Below are positions 27,875-40,335 of a DNA stretch of 64,000 nt, piece by piece; position 1 is the stretch's first letter, and every line of letters starts with the position of its first letter. The DNA is from Ficedula albicollis (taxonomy: Eukaryota; Chordata; Aves; Passeriformes; Muscicapidae): positions 19,184,885 to 19,248,884 of the forward strand of contig NC_021700.1 in the NCBI RefSeq assembly GCF_000247815.1, read 5' to 3'. The translations under genes were made by a program, and so were the position numbers. Below the pieces are notes generated by a model. That model did not search any database. It had not been told where the DNA came from and saw nothing but the letters and a program-made list of their open reading frames with translations.

Positions 27875-30657
27875 CTATTTCAACTCTGAAGGCCATACTT
27901 TTTCATCTCTGAAATCCCAAAACTAGCAGTTTATTTTTCAAGTGCTTGAATGAATTCAGGAGTACAGATACAGAATAATTTTTAAAAAAAGGAAGAAGAG
28001 AAGGACTAGTAAAACTACTAAAAGTGATAACCCAATTATTACTGTGAAAAGGCAATGGTCACGTGATAAGGAAAATGCATTTTGGTGTCAAAAGTTCTAC
28101 AACCCAAGCCATTACAGAGGGTGAGCTATAATAAAGGAGGATAAATAGGTTTCCAGAATGATTAATGAAACTCCCACTCACTTCTTGACTGTATGTGAAT
28201 GCTGTTTCAAAACCTTGAAACCAGGGAGCTAGGTACAATCTAAATTAGGGGGTTTTGGCATTCTGGATTTGTGGTGGCTGTTTGGCATCACTGCAACACA
28301 CAGCAGCATCCTTAGAGTCATACATTTGTTTCTTATACCCATACACAAAATCTTCTAATCACCAGGAAAAAAAAAGAAAGAAAAAAAAATATTAGTGACA
28401 TTTTGCAAAGTCAGAAAGGCTTACCAGCTTACTGGTGATTTGAATAACATCATGTTATTAAAATTTTTAATGCCTGTATGAACAGGGCACTAAACAAAAA
28501 TATGTATGATTACATGAATGTATACGGAAATATGCATGAAATACATTAATTCAACAACTTTTCTTATATTACAAAACTGATCACATTCGAAATACAAAAT
28601 AAATAAAGCAGTGATGGTCATTACTACAGTGGGCCAAACTAACCCCAGAATGGATCCTTCATAGTACAACATTTTGAATTAACGTTACAACTACTCCATT
28701 TTCAAATGAACTGTTTTCCTATAAGCTGTCTAAAGTGGATTAAATGCATATGGAATTAAAACCACCTATGTAGCCAGAATGTGCAGAAACCACAGGTATA
28801 TCACATAAAATCTCAGTTTTCTGACTTAATAACCAAGTGAGGACATATCAGTAACTACAGACTTGATAATAACAAATAAATTTTGTAGGCCCTTCATATG
28901 CCTGTAAGTCTGATCATGTATGTTATTGCATTGTGACATCAGAAATACTATTCTTTGAAGGTTCTCAGATAATTTATTGTAACTTGCAGCTTGACTCTCT
29001 ACTTGCCTACTTGCTGAAAAAAAAGCATCATTACTCTGATCAGCCCATCTCATAAATCATAACAATGAAGTATTGATTTCAGGTCCAGTATTTCACATAC
29101 TTGGGAAAATCTCAAGTGTTTTCTACACTCATCATGATGGAAAAAGCATTCTGCAGAAACTTCAGAAGCTCACTAGATAAAGTGCATTTAAACAAAATTT
29201 CATTTTTTAATGCTGTGCAACTATTAAAGTATTATTATGTGTCCTTTTATGTTGCCCAAACATGTTCTTTAACTTCATATCTTTCCTCTTTGTCTGTCAT
29301 ACAGGACTGGCTACACATGCATAATCACACATGATAACCTTCCTTCCTTCCTAAACTTTCAGAATTTTTTTTCATCTTACATTGTAAGCCAGATCTGCCT
29401 GAAATACTTTTTTAAACCACACATTCTTATGTACAGAATGTTTTATAAATTATTAAAACACAGAACAGCAGCTGGGATTTATGCATAATTGCTAAAGAAA
29501 CATGAAATATCCTGATTTCATTCAGTTTTCTATTCTACACATGCAGTATCTGAACAGGTTGGTTTCAAAAAATTATTCTTAAACTACAAAGGCAAGTGTT
29601 TTTTCTCATACTTTTCAGAGGTAAAAATATTTTATACAATAAGTACTTTAACTACATTAATACATACATAGTAAAGATTTAAGCACACTAATATACAATG
29701 TGCAAAGCACATACAAATCACATAGCTATAGTGTAGATCTAATTTCAGAAAAATTAAGATAAACTTCAAGAGCATATTTATTTGCTGCTTTGAATGCATG
29801 ACTTATTTTCTTTGAACATTTTTCGACGTCCTACTTTCTTTGTATTACATTTTTGTGACATGGGTAATGGGGGGAATGGAAGAATTCACAAGCAAAAAAG
29901 CTAAACATCACAGGATCATCAAAGCAAATACAAATGTGTTTCTGAGTTACAGTAATCTCATATGCAACATCTTTTGAAAGAATTTTAAAAGTATAATAAC
30001 ACTGCTTTACAGGAGATGGATGGAAAAAATGAATGTCTTTTTTAGATTTGATCACAAGTACATCTAAGAAGTGATCAAGTTACCAAAGAAATACTACTAG
30101 TCAATCATTTACCAAGGGCTTCCCTTACCATCTTTCCTGTTTATTCTAGCAACTGCTTTAATAAAAATCACTGTTTCACATGAAATATCTGTTCCTATAA
30201 TTCTTCTTTATCATGCCCTTCTTAATTAGAGCACTGTTAAAAAAAATAGACTTAGGTTATTTTTCTAAAAGGATAAGGGGTCCAAAATAGTCAATAAAAA
30301 AATAAAAGATTTTCAACAAACACATTAAAGAAAAGAATTGCCAAGTCACTCTGGCCAGAACAGCACAGAATGAAATAAGTATTTTTTTTATTTTGGAAGG
30401 AGAGGAAAGAATGGAGCTATTACCTAAGAAATCAGAGGAGATTTGGCATCCTTTGTACATGGAAATATATATTTTCTTACTTCATATTAATTACTATTTT
30501 AAACTTCTGGACTCCAACTAAGTTTAGTCACAAATTAGAACTGTCTCCTTCAACCAGAGAGATTAATGCAGAGATCAAACTAAGAAAGAGAACTACAAAC
30601 ATCATGGAGATAAATATTCCATGAAAAAAATTAATATTTTATCTCAACCACCTCGGT

Positions 30658-30664
30658 GCTTACC
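30658..30664 (-). other. PDE4D: 5' splice donor of the PDE4D5 first exon
   Basis: Read on the minus strand, the exon ends CCTG and the intron begins gtaagc, close to the vertebrate donor consensus. Reading through would give Trp and then an in-frame TAA, so splicing is needed to reach the shared exons. The intron phase (after the second base of a codon) agrees with a TGC cysteine at the junction. Confidence 0.9.
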
Positions 30665-30932
30665 AGGTATGTGCCACAGTGAAACGACGCTGTTTGGGTA
30701 TGTTGCTATTTAAAAACATCCTTCTCAAGAGCCTTGGAGAGTTTCGAGGAGAAATAACTGGACACAGCCGGGAAGAAGCAGGTGAAGATTTTTGAGTTGT
30801 CCTGGACTTCTCACGTTGCAACAGGTTTTCTCTCAGGGTCTTCACAAGATCTTCATTTAGCCATGGATTTTGACTCTGTGTATTATCCACTTCAGGAACA
30901 GGCAAATTTTCTGGACTTGTCTGCTGAGCCAT
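30664..30932 (-). CDS. PDE4D: PDE4D isoform 5 (PDE4D5) unique N-terminal first coding exon
   Basis: This exon encodes the isoform-specific N-terminus of PDE4D5, a cAMP-specific 3',5'-phosphodiesterase that hydrolyses cAMP to AMP. The catalytic core and UCR domains lie in shared exons outside the window. The start ATG (30932-30930) has A at -3 and G at +4, a strong Kozak context. There are 89 full codons, beginning MAQQTSP and ending RRFTVAHT, then TG followed by the donor gtaagc. Joined to a downstream C this gives the Cys that precedes the shared FDVDNG segment in known PDE4D proteins. Residues 22-38 (N22, P23, W24, L29, V30, L33, L37, L38) match the RACK1-interaction region RAID1 described for mammalian PDE4D5. 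The SPRNSPRLLRRM block (61-72) is also kept. From memory the human unique region is 88 residues including that Cys, so this copy looks two residues longer, in the Ser-rich stretch near 49-55. The reading frame continues three codons upstream, but without an ATG. Identification is firm; only this exon is present. Confidence 0.95.
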
Positions 30933-31360
30933 GTTTCTCAAGTAACTTTGTTATTAAGGTCTAATATAATCGAATGTTGGCTTAACTGCTTAAAATATTT
31001 CTGTTCTAAATCAGTCCCCAAGAACTCTTCAGAGACCCTGCACTAGTTCAGCCTATTCTGTTTTCAACATGGTGTGCCTGCCCTTAACGTCTTTCTATAG
31101 ATAATGATCTACAAAGGAAAAAGCAAGCTAACTCCTCCACAGAAACTGATTAAACATTACCACCCCTTTCACAGCCCTGCTGCCAAAGATCACTTCTGAG
31201 CTATCATAGCAAGTGAGCATGAGAGGAAGAAATTGCTTCAGCACAACCTTTATCAGAGCTGTAAAGCTGCCTGTTAAACTATCGTAACTAATGTGCTGCA
31301 GCTGCTTGAGTGACTTCTGGCTATGTACATAAAAAGTGCTGGAGGAGGGCTTAAACATCA
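30933..31360 (-). promoter_or_regulatory. PDE4D: Putative PDE4D5 5' UTR and promoter region
   Basis: This is the stretch directly upstream of the PDE4D5 start codon. PDE4D5 is known to use its own promoter, and the mammalian one responds to cAMP, so a transcription start is expected here. No canonical TATA box at a sensible distance and no CpG island are visible. The only CRE-like site I see is a weak one, agacgttaa on the minus strand (31084-31092), about 155 bp upstream of the ATG. It matches TGACGTCA at 6 of 8 positions. The transcription start cannot be placed from sequence alone. Confidence 0.35.
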
Positions 31361-34300
31361 GATGTGTGCTCCTTTTGTTTGATTACTCTTTCCTTTGCTT
31401 ATTCCTCAACCTTCAGAGAGATGGAGAGGAAGGGGGACTACTGAATAACCTCTTCTGTTTTTTCAAGTATCTACCATGTTTGTCTTTGTCCCCAGGAAAA
31501 TTTCAAGATTTCAAACTATTACCTCTTAAGCTAGAAAATGCTACAATTAAATAGTGCAAAAGGGCTTAGTTTCTGCCTTCTCCTCCCTGCCCTTAAGTTT
31601 ATCTCAAGCAGTTTCCAAATGCATTTAGGAAAGTCGGATACTTGCTACCTTACATTTTTCAGAAAAACAAACCTAACATTTAAGAGATGCACATCAGACT
31701 ATGACAGCAACTAGTGTGTGTTTAATTAGATATTCTTATTTTAGTATTTTCATCATAATATTTCTAGTGTTTGAACTAAGGAAATGCCTTTTTTTTATCC
31801 ACAGATGATGGGGAGATAAAATATCAAAAGCTATTCAAAGAGAACTTTCAGAAGATAAAATGGCAAAGCTACTTGCATTTATTTGGTGAATGCATACAGC
31901 TAATAAATTCCATATTTATTTTCATGTAGTTATGCAAATAAGATATTGGGGAATTTTATGATACAATACTACAATAACTTGCGCCTTACACTTTTTTTCA
32001 GTTTAAATAAAATAACTTACTTCATTTATAACAAAAGACAAAGGTTTTATAAATACGTTAAACTGTGTTGGTAGCTCACTCATAGGAGATGAACTCTAAT
32101 AACAGGAGGCAGGTGAAAATTTGCTTAAAATTTTGTTTTATAGCAACAGTAACAACAACAGTCTTTTCAGTTATAACCATACTTCCTGTTCATCCTACAG
32201 GAACAAAGAATCAACATTTTGTGAGAGAATTCTCCGTGAGAGATTTCTTTTTAAAATCAGAACACCGGTTTCATATAATTTTCATTGTTGCAGTATATTT
32301 TTCCTCTTATACTTTGTCTCAAAATCCAGCTATCCTTTGTGAATAAGAATTTCCTTTGAAGCACACACAGTGTCATGGCTTTCGGTGAGATGAAGGGCGT
32401 TTACAACTGCATGACCAGGTGTGAAAGGCAAATACTGCTCCCTGTTTTGCAGCAAAATCAGAAATCCTGCAAAAGCAGCTTTCTCTCACAATGGAGAGGA
32501 ATCACCTTTGTACTTAGCACTGAAGCCACAATTCCTGATGAGGATTATGAAGAGAACATCATGATGCTGACAGGAGTAGATCAGAACAGCAAAGGAAAGG
32601 TCAGCTTACATTAAGAATGACATTGCTATCAGGTGCCAACCCTATTATGTAGACAAGTTTTAACTGTACTGCGTCATATGTGAAATTTGATAACAATGTA
32701 CTTGCAAATTTAACTCAGTATTGAACAGCACTACAGAATGCAGAAATCACTGTGCATTATGTTTTTGTGTATTTTTCTAAGGTATTATAGAAAATATGAA
32801 AACTAACACTGACCAAATATAGAATAAAGCCCAGGTATTATTAAAACTTTTTAAAAACCCACAATTTTTTAAGCTGTTTCATTAAGAATAAAATTAAAAC
32901 TGGAAATAAAGTGTTATTTCACAGACAGAAAAAGAATTTGATTAAATCATAACTAACACATAACTACCACAATAACTGCTTCCACATCTTCTTGATTGGA
33001 AGAGTAGTACACACAGAAATGGTCTTCAAAACGTACACAAAATAAAAATTTTTAACTGTGAAAAACAAACATATCACCCTCTGTTAGATTGTTATTTTTT
33101 CTTATTTAGTAAAACGTACTAGCAACTACATAACAACTGCAAGTACTTTTCCTAAATAATGCAGTCTGCATAGAAAGAGTTCTTTTATGCTAGGAAATAC
33201 TGCCATCTGATGTCTATTCTAAAGCATAGTCTTCAGATAACTGCAGTGGCTATATAAAACGAGTCAAACTGACCCATTAGAGATGAACAATCAACACCAT
33301 CATCAAGACCATTAACATTTGTCATAGTGGGCCTGGGATCACATTTTAAGGTGCTCTGTGCTTCAAAGGTAATTATGAAAGAGGAAAGCATTAGTCCACG
33401 GATTAGCAGTTTTATTACCCTTGTTCTTAAACTAGGTCAACAAGGGCCTTTGACACCTTGCATTACAAGTGGGTTTGTTACATTTCCAAAGAGGTAAGAT
33501 ATCATGCATACAGAACAGCATGATAAATCCCTTTAACAGAAAAAAATGAACTAAGTCATTATTTGCATGAATAGCTAACGAAAATGCTTTTCCTGACTCT
33601 GTTAGTAGGTTACATTTCTGAACACAGATGATCCATGTTCCAGGTATATCTCATTTTGGCATATGCCTACCCATCATCCTACTCTTTGTCCTCAAAGAAA
33701 AAAGAAAAGCTATGAAAAGTCTCAAGCATGCTCATAAATTTAAGTTAAAGCCTGCAGACTGATTTTATTATAGACTAGAAACATGAGCAGTCTTCACTGT
33801 AATAAAAAAGCAGAGGTCTAACTTCCAGCAATATCAAATAATCATTATGTGATATCATTATTATTACACAAAATACCCCGCTTAGGAGTCAGGAACTGGG
33901 GGAAGATAAAGTAGAAAAATGGCATGAGGCGTGAGGTGTTTACACAGGTACTAGAATAAAGACTTGCAAGAAAACTGTTCTGTAAAGAAAAAACAGCTTA
34001 TCCAGTTTCCGTTTAAAAAAGACAATGAAGTACTTCTTTTTCTATTAAGACTGAGAAACAGGCCTACTAGACTGTATTTTAATAAAAACACCTAATTTCC
34101 TTAAAAAGATCACCAAAATTGTTAAATAAAACTTTGAAAAACTTCCCCAAGTGAAAAACAGAGTATGTGTTTTTCACATACATCAAGAAAGCATAGGCTA
34201 CAATTAGAAAACTTCTGTAGAGATTTTAATCAAGATTACCAAAAAAAGGTGGTTTTACATACTTTTATTCTGATGAGTTAATTTTCTGCTTTCTTCCCTA

Positions 34301-35160
34301 TTGAAATGAAATCACTGAAAATTTCAATTTAATTCAATTTAAAAAAATTACTGGTCCTTCTGAAATAAAAACATTTGAGAGCTGATACATACCTAATTTC
34401 AAAAAATTCATACTGAAAGTGCTTTGAGCATGTTGTATATCCTATTTTAAGGCAATGACATTTAAATTTAATTTTGCAGATTTTGTATAGTCACATCTCA
34501 TAGGCAAAAGTTCTATTAAGTACAGATGTAATTCTGCCCGCTATACATTCAACTGAATTATTATAAAGCTCAAAAGTATAGAATCTCCTACTAAGGGAAA
34601 TTCATTACAAGAAATCTAGAAGTAGCAGTAGCTTTTATTGTCTTCCAGTGACCACCTAAAGATAAAGGTGTTCAGTTCTTCTACTTTTCACAGACTTTCC
34701 CAAGAAATATGTACCTTATGATAAACGTACTTTAAAAAAATACAGGCTTAAAGTGCTTACTTTTATGTTAATTACTAAGACTTCCTGAGCTGCAGAATAT
34801 AGAAACAATCAGTTAATTGGTTCTGTAGAGAATATTGTGCAAGATTAAACAAGTGTTTGATCTCACATAAAAGACATGAAACAAGGATTTTAAAGTACTT
34901 TCTTTGTAACAACTACTTTGTACACAGAGTATGATAAACTTACTTTATTATTTTAACTGCTAATCAACATATAAAACCTATTATGTGATTGTGTCCCTTG
35001 AACACGGTTTTTCTTATCAGAGAATAAATGCAGTCACTTGGAAAGAGCAGAACATTTTTTTACACCCTACTTGGGACCAAGTAGAGAATTCCAGACACAT
35101 AGGAATGCAAGCCAAAGCCAACCCTCCAATGTGTTACAGCTTTGAAACATGCAGATAAGT
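31361..35160. other. Upstream intronic block, no gene seen
   Basis: Non-coding A+T-rich sequence upstream of the PDE4D5 exon; intron of longer PDE4D isoforms by inference. A 79-codon frame at 32375-32614 (plus) has no recognisable homology. Confidence 0.55.
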
Positions 35161-35262
35161 ATCACAGGATCATAGAAGTTGATAATGACCTCCCCTGATA
35201 AAGCCCACTCTCCTGCTCAAAGCAGGAGCAGCTGTAAAGCCAGACCACACTGAGGTACTAGA
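35161..35262 (-). mobile_element. Short CR1 LINE 3'-end fragment
   Basis: atcacaggatcatagaag followed by gacctcccctgataaagccc and ctcctgctcaaagcaggagc is the reverse complement of the last ~100 bp of a CR1 element. Heavily decayed. Confidence 0.75.
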
Positions 35263-36191
35263 GCACCTGAGAGTGGCACAGAAGTGGAGACAAAAAAAAA
35301 AAATGGAGGTGATTGTGAAGAATGGCTGGTATGCCATGATTTAATTTTCTGGAGCAAGTAACATAATACTGAAGGTATGGCATGACTGAACAGAGTTGTT
35401 CCAGATAAAGTGAAAAATAAGAATCTTGGATGGCAAAATGATTTTTACTTGGCAAGAGTGGTTAATAAACGAATTGAGGAGCATAGCAGACAGGAAGAAA
35501 AGGATAAAAGAAGAAATTATCAGGTGACAGAAGTCTTAATAAAATGTTTTGTGTCAACAAAGTTCAATACCTGCCAATTGTCACCTTCTCAAGGTGGTGG
35601 CATGGTATTTATGGATTTGCCAAGTGAAGGGTAATGTTTATCAGACTGTTTTCCTAGCAGTTATGTGTATGGCCTGCTGAGGAGACCATAGGTACCATGC
35701 AGCTGCCAACAGGTAACTAAGAAGGGGACTGCTTGAGCTTAGCACAGAAATGGCAGGTATCCACCAAGAGATAAAACTTTTAATAGACAAGGTATGGGAA
35801 ACACATGCACCTCTAAATATTCACAGGAAATCCTAGCTTGCTGTTTTCACTTTCTGTCTTTGATCTGAGCAGATTTTTAACATCCTAACAGAACAATGGC
35901 ACCTAAAATGGCATTAAAAGACCTTTCAAAATCATAATCATATACACATAAATTTACAAGTATATTTTCAGACAAGGAACAGAATACACATTAAGATAGG
36001 TATGGTATTTTTACCACTATAATAAAACCATTTGCTGTCACTTAAAATTCTAGAGCACTTCTACTCCTGAGAAGTTTCTAATAAAAACTTTTCAGAATAT
36101 CAGCTCAAATTCACTTTGCAAGTCAGTAAAATGTGACTTCATCAATCACCTTTTTTTTCCATGTTTGTCAATATTGTCATGATTATGCATT

Positions 36192-36308
36192 TAAAAAAAA
36201 AGAAACACAAACCAAAAAAAACCCAAAAAAAGCACAACCCTCCCCCCCGAAAAAAAAAGTCTCAACAACAACAAAAAAAATAAAACCCCAAAACAACAAA
36301 ACAGAAAG
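36192..36308. repeat. A-rich low-complexity tract with C runs
   Basis: Long A runs broken by AC, CAA and one run of seven C. The 70-codon Lys-rich frame across it is a by-product of composition. No retrotransposon body was found next to it. Confidence 0.85.
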
Positions 36309-37964
36309 CCCCCACATATCATGGGATAAGATTAAGGGAAATTAATGTACTTCTACACAATTATGTCAAAGAACAGGCAGGAGTGTTAGGCAGCATTTCT
36401 GCCACCGCAATGCACAAATGCATCTGATAACTATTAGTTGACTCCAAGGAAAGGACTTGGCCTACATGAGCAAAAAATAGTTACGAGCATAAATTTCTTT
36501 TAAGAGCAGTCCTGAGGAGAAGGGAAAGGAGAGGTGGGTGGAAAGGACAGGGCACAGAAGGAACCATACTGAGTCCAAACCCCTAGTCTGTGTTTCACAG
36601 GGATATAGACTTCATTTAAAGGAACAGCAGCTAAGCAAGTTGTTGGTTGTAATCCTAGATCTCTAAAAGGTAGACTCAAGACAGATACTGTTAGAACAAT
36701 CAGAAAAATGTTTAGCTTAATCACAGGAGCATAATTTTTCCTACTGATAGCAGTGAATGCATGATGGCTTTTAAAAATCTAAGGATTATAAAGTACCGTA
36801 AGTACTTGGCAAAGAGTACATCGACATTCCAGATTCCTAAACTTTATAGTTTATTTCTCAAGCTCGCATAAGCAATATGTCTCACCAAACAAGACTTAAC
36901 CCAGACTCTCCAAGCATGGTAGTTAAGCCAGAATGTAATGCACAAATAAACAAGTACATTTCTGTGAGGTCACACACATGCACAGAGAGTTTACTTTATA
37001 AGAAATCTACACCATCTGTTGTATTTCAAACAATTTTTTATTTTGATCATGCGCTAAAAGCTGAGAAGAATTCAAAGAAATATTTATAAAGTTGTGAGAC
37101 AGTAGAAGACAATAAGTCTAAAAGTCTACAGTAAGACTGCATAACTAATTCATTGTCTGGAGATAAGCTACTAAATGGCAAAAAAGTAAGGCATTGAAAG
37201 AGGAATCATAGCTATTTAACAGGGTTTAGTATCACAGGATGCCTCAGAGCCTGGAGATTCCTTTTTAGGCTGTTGAACTTATAAAGGCTTCAGTTCAAAC
37301 CTGTTATTGTAAGTTGCTTTTTAGAAGTCTTTTCTGTATCTCTTCTATACACATTAAGCCGGTCACTTTGCAGATTTGAAAGAATTGGAATGTAAACGAC
37401 ACAAAGGATTTTCTTCTACAGTATTGTTAAGAATTAGCACCCTGAAAGAGTTTCAAGGGGAAGAAGTTCCTTCCCTACATGGAAAAGCTTGGGATTGTGA
37501 TACTTCAACTGTATAACACTTTTTCCTTTATAGAATTGTCCCAAAAAGTACAATTTTCAGAAACCTCTCTGGAATCAACATGAGGTATTTGTGTTCTTGC
37601 CAATTCTATTGTGTGTCTACCTTAATCTTAGATAGGACTTCAGTAGGTTCCATCAATCTTTTCTTGGAATTTAAATTTACAGAATTCTTGCAGAATTCTA
37701 CTCTGCAGTTTTGAATACTCTTACTTTTTTCTAAATGTACTTGAAAAGAAACCTTTAAAACTCCTCTTGGTGGCATATACCATGTAATTTTTTTTTGTAT
37801 AGTAAGAGATCTGTTCTGTGTGAGACTAGAGCATAATACACAGTATAGAAAGTTAGCATATAAATAATGTCTTAGAGAAAAATGGAAACAAAGTGAGCAT
37901 TTTAGTGCACCTACATTTAGTGCACCATCTCATTGAGGTACATTATAGGGCAATCGTAATTAAA

Positions 37965-38078
37965 GAAAAATAAAAATATATTTAAATACAAAATATATTT
38001 ATTTAAATCTGAAATACATTTAAATCAGAAAATATGTTTAAATCTGAAAATATATTTAAATATTCAGATTTAAATCTG
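37965..38078. repeat. AT-rich interspersed short direct repeats
   Basis: Four or five imperfect copies of a word like aaatctgaaaatatattta, followed by its partial inverse (attcagatttaaatctg). The whole 114 bp is over 80% A+T by eye. Confidence 0.75.
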
Positions 38079-38904
38079 TTACAAAATACTCCAAAGAACT
38101 GCAGTTGTCTGTGTGGCAAAGAAAACTAGTGCATTTAGGTAAAAAATACAATTAGCAGAGCTTTAAGATCACCTTATAGACTGGCCAAAATTATTACTAT
38201 AGAGAAGTTTATTTCTGAGCCTATGCCTACTGACTTCAAATGGAGACAGGAACAATTTCTAGGACTATGAAAAAAGATATCATCAGTTTTTTGTCACCCT
38301 CTACAGGAAAAATCCTAAACCAGAGGGAGTTCTTAAAGCAGAATTAAACAAATCTGTACCACCACTTCACCATTGATTCAAGAGACCTGTATTTTCAGAT
38401 AAGTTAAATGTTTCAAACATTCTTGTCAGGTATAACTGTAATCAAAATGGCAAAAACAACTGTCAGATCTTTACAGAATACATTAAATATCTTTGTTACA
38501 TCAACACCCCAGGATTACTGACTGAAACCAAAATATTCTAACTTGACAAAAAATTAAATTAAAGAGTTGCAATTGCAGAATCCAAAATTCCAAGCTGAAT
38601 TTTAAATTATACTTTCTGTGCTATTTAATATTAGCAAAGAACACACATAAAGCTCACTAAAAAAAAACATTTGCCAACAAGTTGAAAAGCAACTAAGGAT
38701 TCGGTGGGATTTCTTTTCATATGAATGTAATATATGAAATCTATTAAATGAAAGAGATAATCCAAAGGACAAATCACAAAGCAGCTTAGTGTTTGTTTAG
38801 TTTTATAATTCTGCTGTTTGTTTCTTATTTTTCACAATGTCTGGGAGGTTTATTATATTTTAGATAATTAGATATCATCCTAAGATAACTATTAAGAATA
38901 AATA

Positions 38905-39650
38905 TTGAGTCTGTTTATACCTCGATCCTCCGAGACCCTGGAATCTGAGAAACAAGGAAATGAGGATGTAGATGAAGGTTCTTCTGGGACAGAGGTATCA
39001 CCTAGGGCAGGGCAGCCTACCCCTTGCATCACAGCCTCCTCAAATATGAAGAAAAGAAGGGATTTTAAGAGGGATGGAGGCCCTAATACGCCAACCAGAC
39101 CCAGACCACAGGGAGGTGTACTATCACTAAGGCCCAGGTAAGAGACATCACCAAGAAACTTCCTAGACTGGTACAGCCCATGAATTATTACCCTCCAATG
39201 GTTTTCTAGGTAAGCACTGATGAGCACTGACAGAAAGGCTGTAGACAATCAAGACAGAACTTAGGACCTTGGGACAACTGGTCAAGGCATCTGGAGCACA
39301 TCCTGTATTGTCTCCTGTCCTGCCACTTGCTCTGAATGATGGGGCAAGAAACAGGATAATCATGCAGAAAAATATCTGGCTTTGAGACAGGTGTTACCAG
39401 AAAAAATGGAGGCTTTGATCACGGTCAGTTTATACAACAGAGAGCCTGGTAAAAAACGGGGCCATCTCAAAGGTGGTAAAGGATCTTAGCTGACAAACTG
39501 GCAGGGAGGGAGAGACCCTAAAACCAGATTTGATGGAGGACAGGAATATTGCCAGTCTCAAAGAGACAAGATTTGCAAAGCGGAAAGCCATAGTGACGAC
39601 CCCAGCAGCAAAAGGAGGCTCAAGCAAGCACAAGCAGTGAAAGACCTAAT
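38905..39650 (+). pseudogene. CR1 ORF1 remnant (SGNH/GDSL-esterase-type protein)
   Basis: ORF1 of CR1 elements encodes an RNA-binding/esterase-like protein. Visible pieces are an acidic linker (GNEDVDEGSSGTE, then QPTPCITASSNMKKRR) and, in another frame, VRDITKKLPRLVQP from 39138. Decayed blocks follow: a DFRTLGQLVK-like stretch near 39265, GGFDHGQF near 39410 and LADKLAG near 39486. The segment that should carry the catalytic Gly-Asp-Ser motif, just after KKRR, appears partly deleted, which shifts the frame. Several stops are present. This is a dead transposon gene, not a host gene. Confidence 0.8.
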
Positions 39651-40335
39651 TACCTAATTAAGACAGGACTATGGGGCATCCCTTTGCAATCCAATTGAGA
39701 AATTGACACAACCAAATGTAAACCAATACTTGCAGCACGGGGAACAAACAGGATGAACAATAGATCTGTGTGCAGTCACAGGACTTTGATCTCATTGTGA
39801 TCAAAGGAGGTGATTCTGCTCATCTGCTCAGCCCTGGTGAAGCCTGAACTGCAGTGCTGTGTCCAGTTCTGGGCTCCTCTGGATAGGAGAGAGGCATGGA
39901 GCTCCTGGACGAGCTCCAGCTGAGAGTATGAAATATGGTTAATGGACTGGAGCATCTCTCTTACAAGGAAAAGTTGAGAGGGCTGAGCCCATGACTGAGA
40001 AGAGAATTTGTCAATGTATACAGGTATATGACAGAAGTGTGTCAAGAGGATGGATCAGGCTGTTCTTGGTGGTACCAAACAACAGGGCAAGAGGCAACAG
40101 GCAGAAACTGATGCACAAAAATCCCATCTGGACATGAGGAAGAACTTCTTTACTGTGCAGCTGGCCTGAGCACTGGAACAGGTTGTCTGGAGAAGTTGTG
40201 GTGTCTCCTTCACCAGAAATATTCCAAAACTATCTGAACACAATCCTGTGCCATGCGCTCTAGGATGCCCCTGCTTGAGCAGAGAGGTTGTACCAGATGA
40301 ACCACTTCCAAATTTTACTGTTCTGTGGTTCTGTC
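38905..40335 (+). mobile_element. CR1 LINE copy with large internal deletion
   Basis: Three CR1 blocks lie in normal order. An ORF1 remnant runs at 38905-39650. The first codons of ORF2 follow at about 39740-39802 (readable as GNKQDEQ, stop, then DFDLIVI). The ORF2 end and 3' UTR start at about 39803 with aaaggaggtgattctgctc and continue with ctgctcagccctggtgaagc. The roughly 2 kb or more of ORF2 that should separate the last two blocks (endonuclease and most of the reverse transcriptase) is absent. The 3' end (40300-40335) has the typical aaattttactgttctgtggt tail. The 5' end is truncated within ORF1. Confidence 0.85.

Larger units (their letters stand above)
25906..30663 (-). other. PDE4D: PDE4D intron immediately downstream of the PDE4D5 exon
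   Basis: Non-coding sequence containing the 151-bp tandem duplication (27124-27425) and a 20-bp duplication (27835-27874). No other PDE4D exon was recognised. Frames of up to 75 codons look random. Confidence 0.6.
35263..38904. other. Non-coding intronic block with low-complexity stretches
   Basis: No exon recognised. It contains an A-rich tract at 36192-36308 and a repeated AT-rich word at 37965-38078. Confidence 0.55.

Noticed and set aside
30933..30941. Upstream extension of the PDE4D5 frame by three codons
   Set aside because: The extension begins at TTG, not ATG. The ATG at 30932 has a strong Kozak context and matches the known isoform start.
30782..30964. A 60-codon frame on the plus strand
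   Set aside because: It is the antisense shadow of the PDE4D5 exon.
32375..32614. A 79-codon plus-strand frame upstream of PDE4D5
   Set aside because: No homology recognised; position and length fit a random frame.
36192..36308. A-rich tract as the tail of a processed pseudogene
   Set aside because: No gene-like body was found on either side, and the tract is mixed A/C rather than a clean poly(A).
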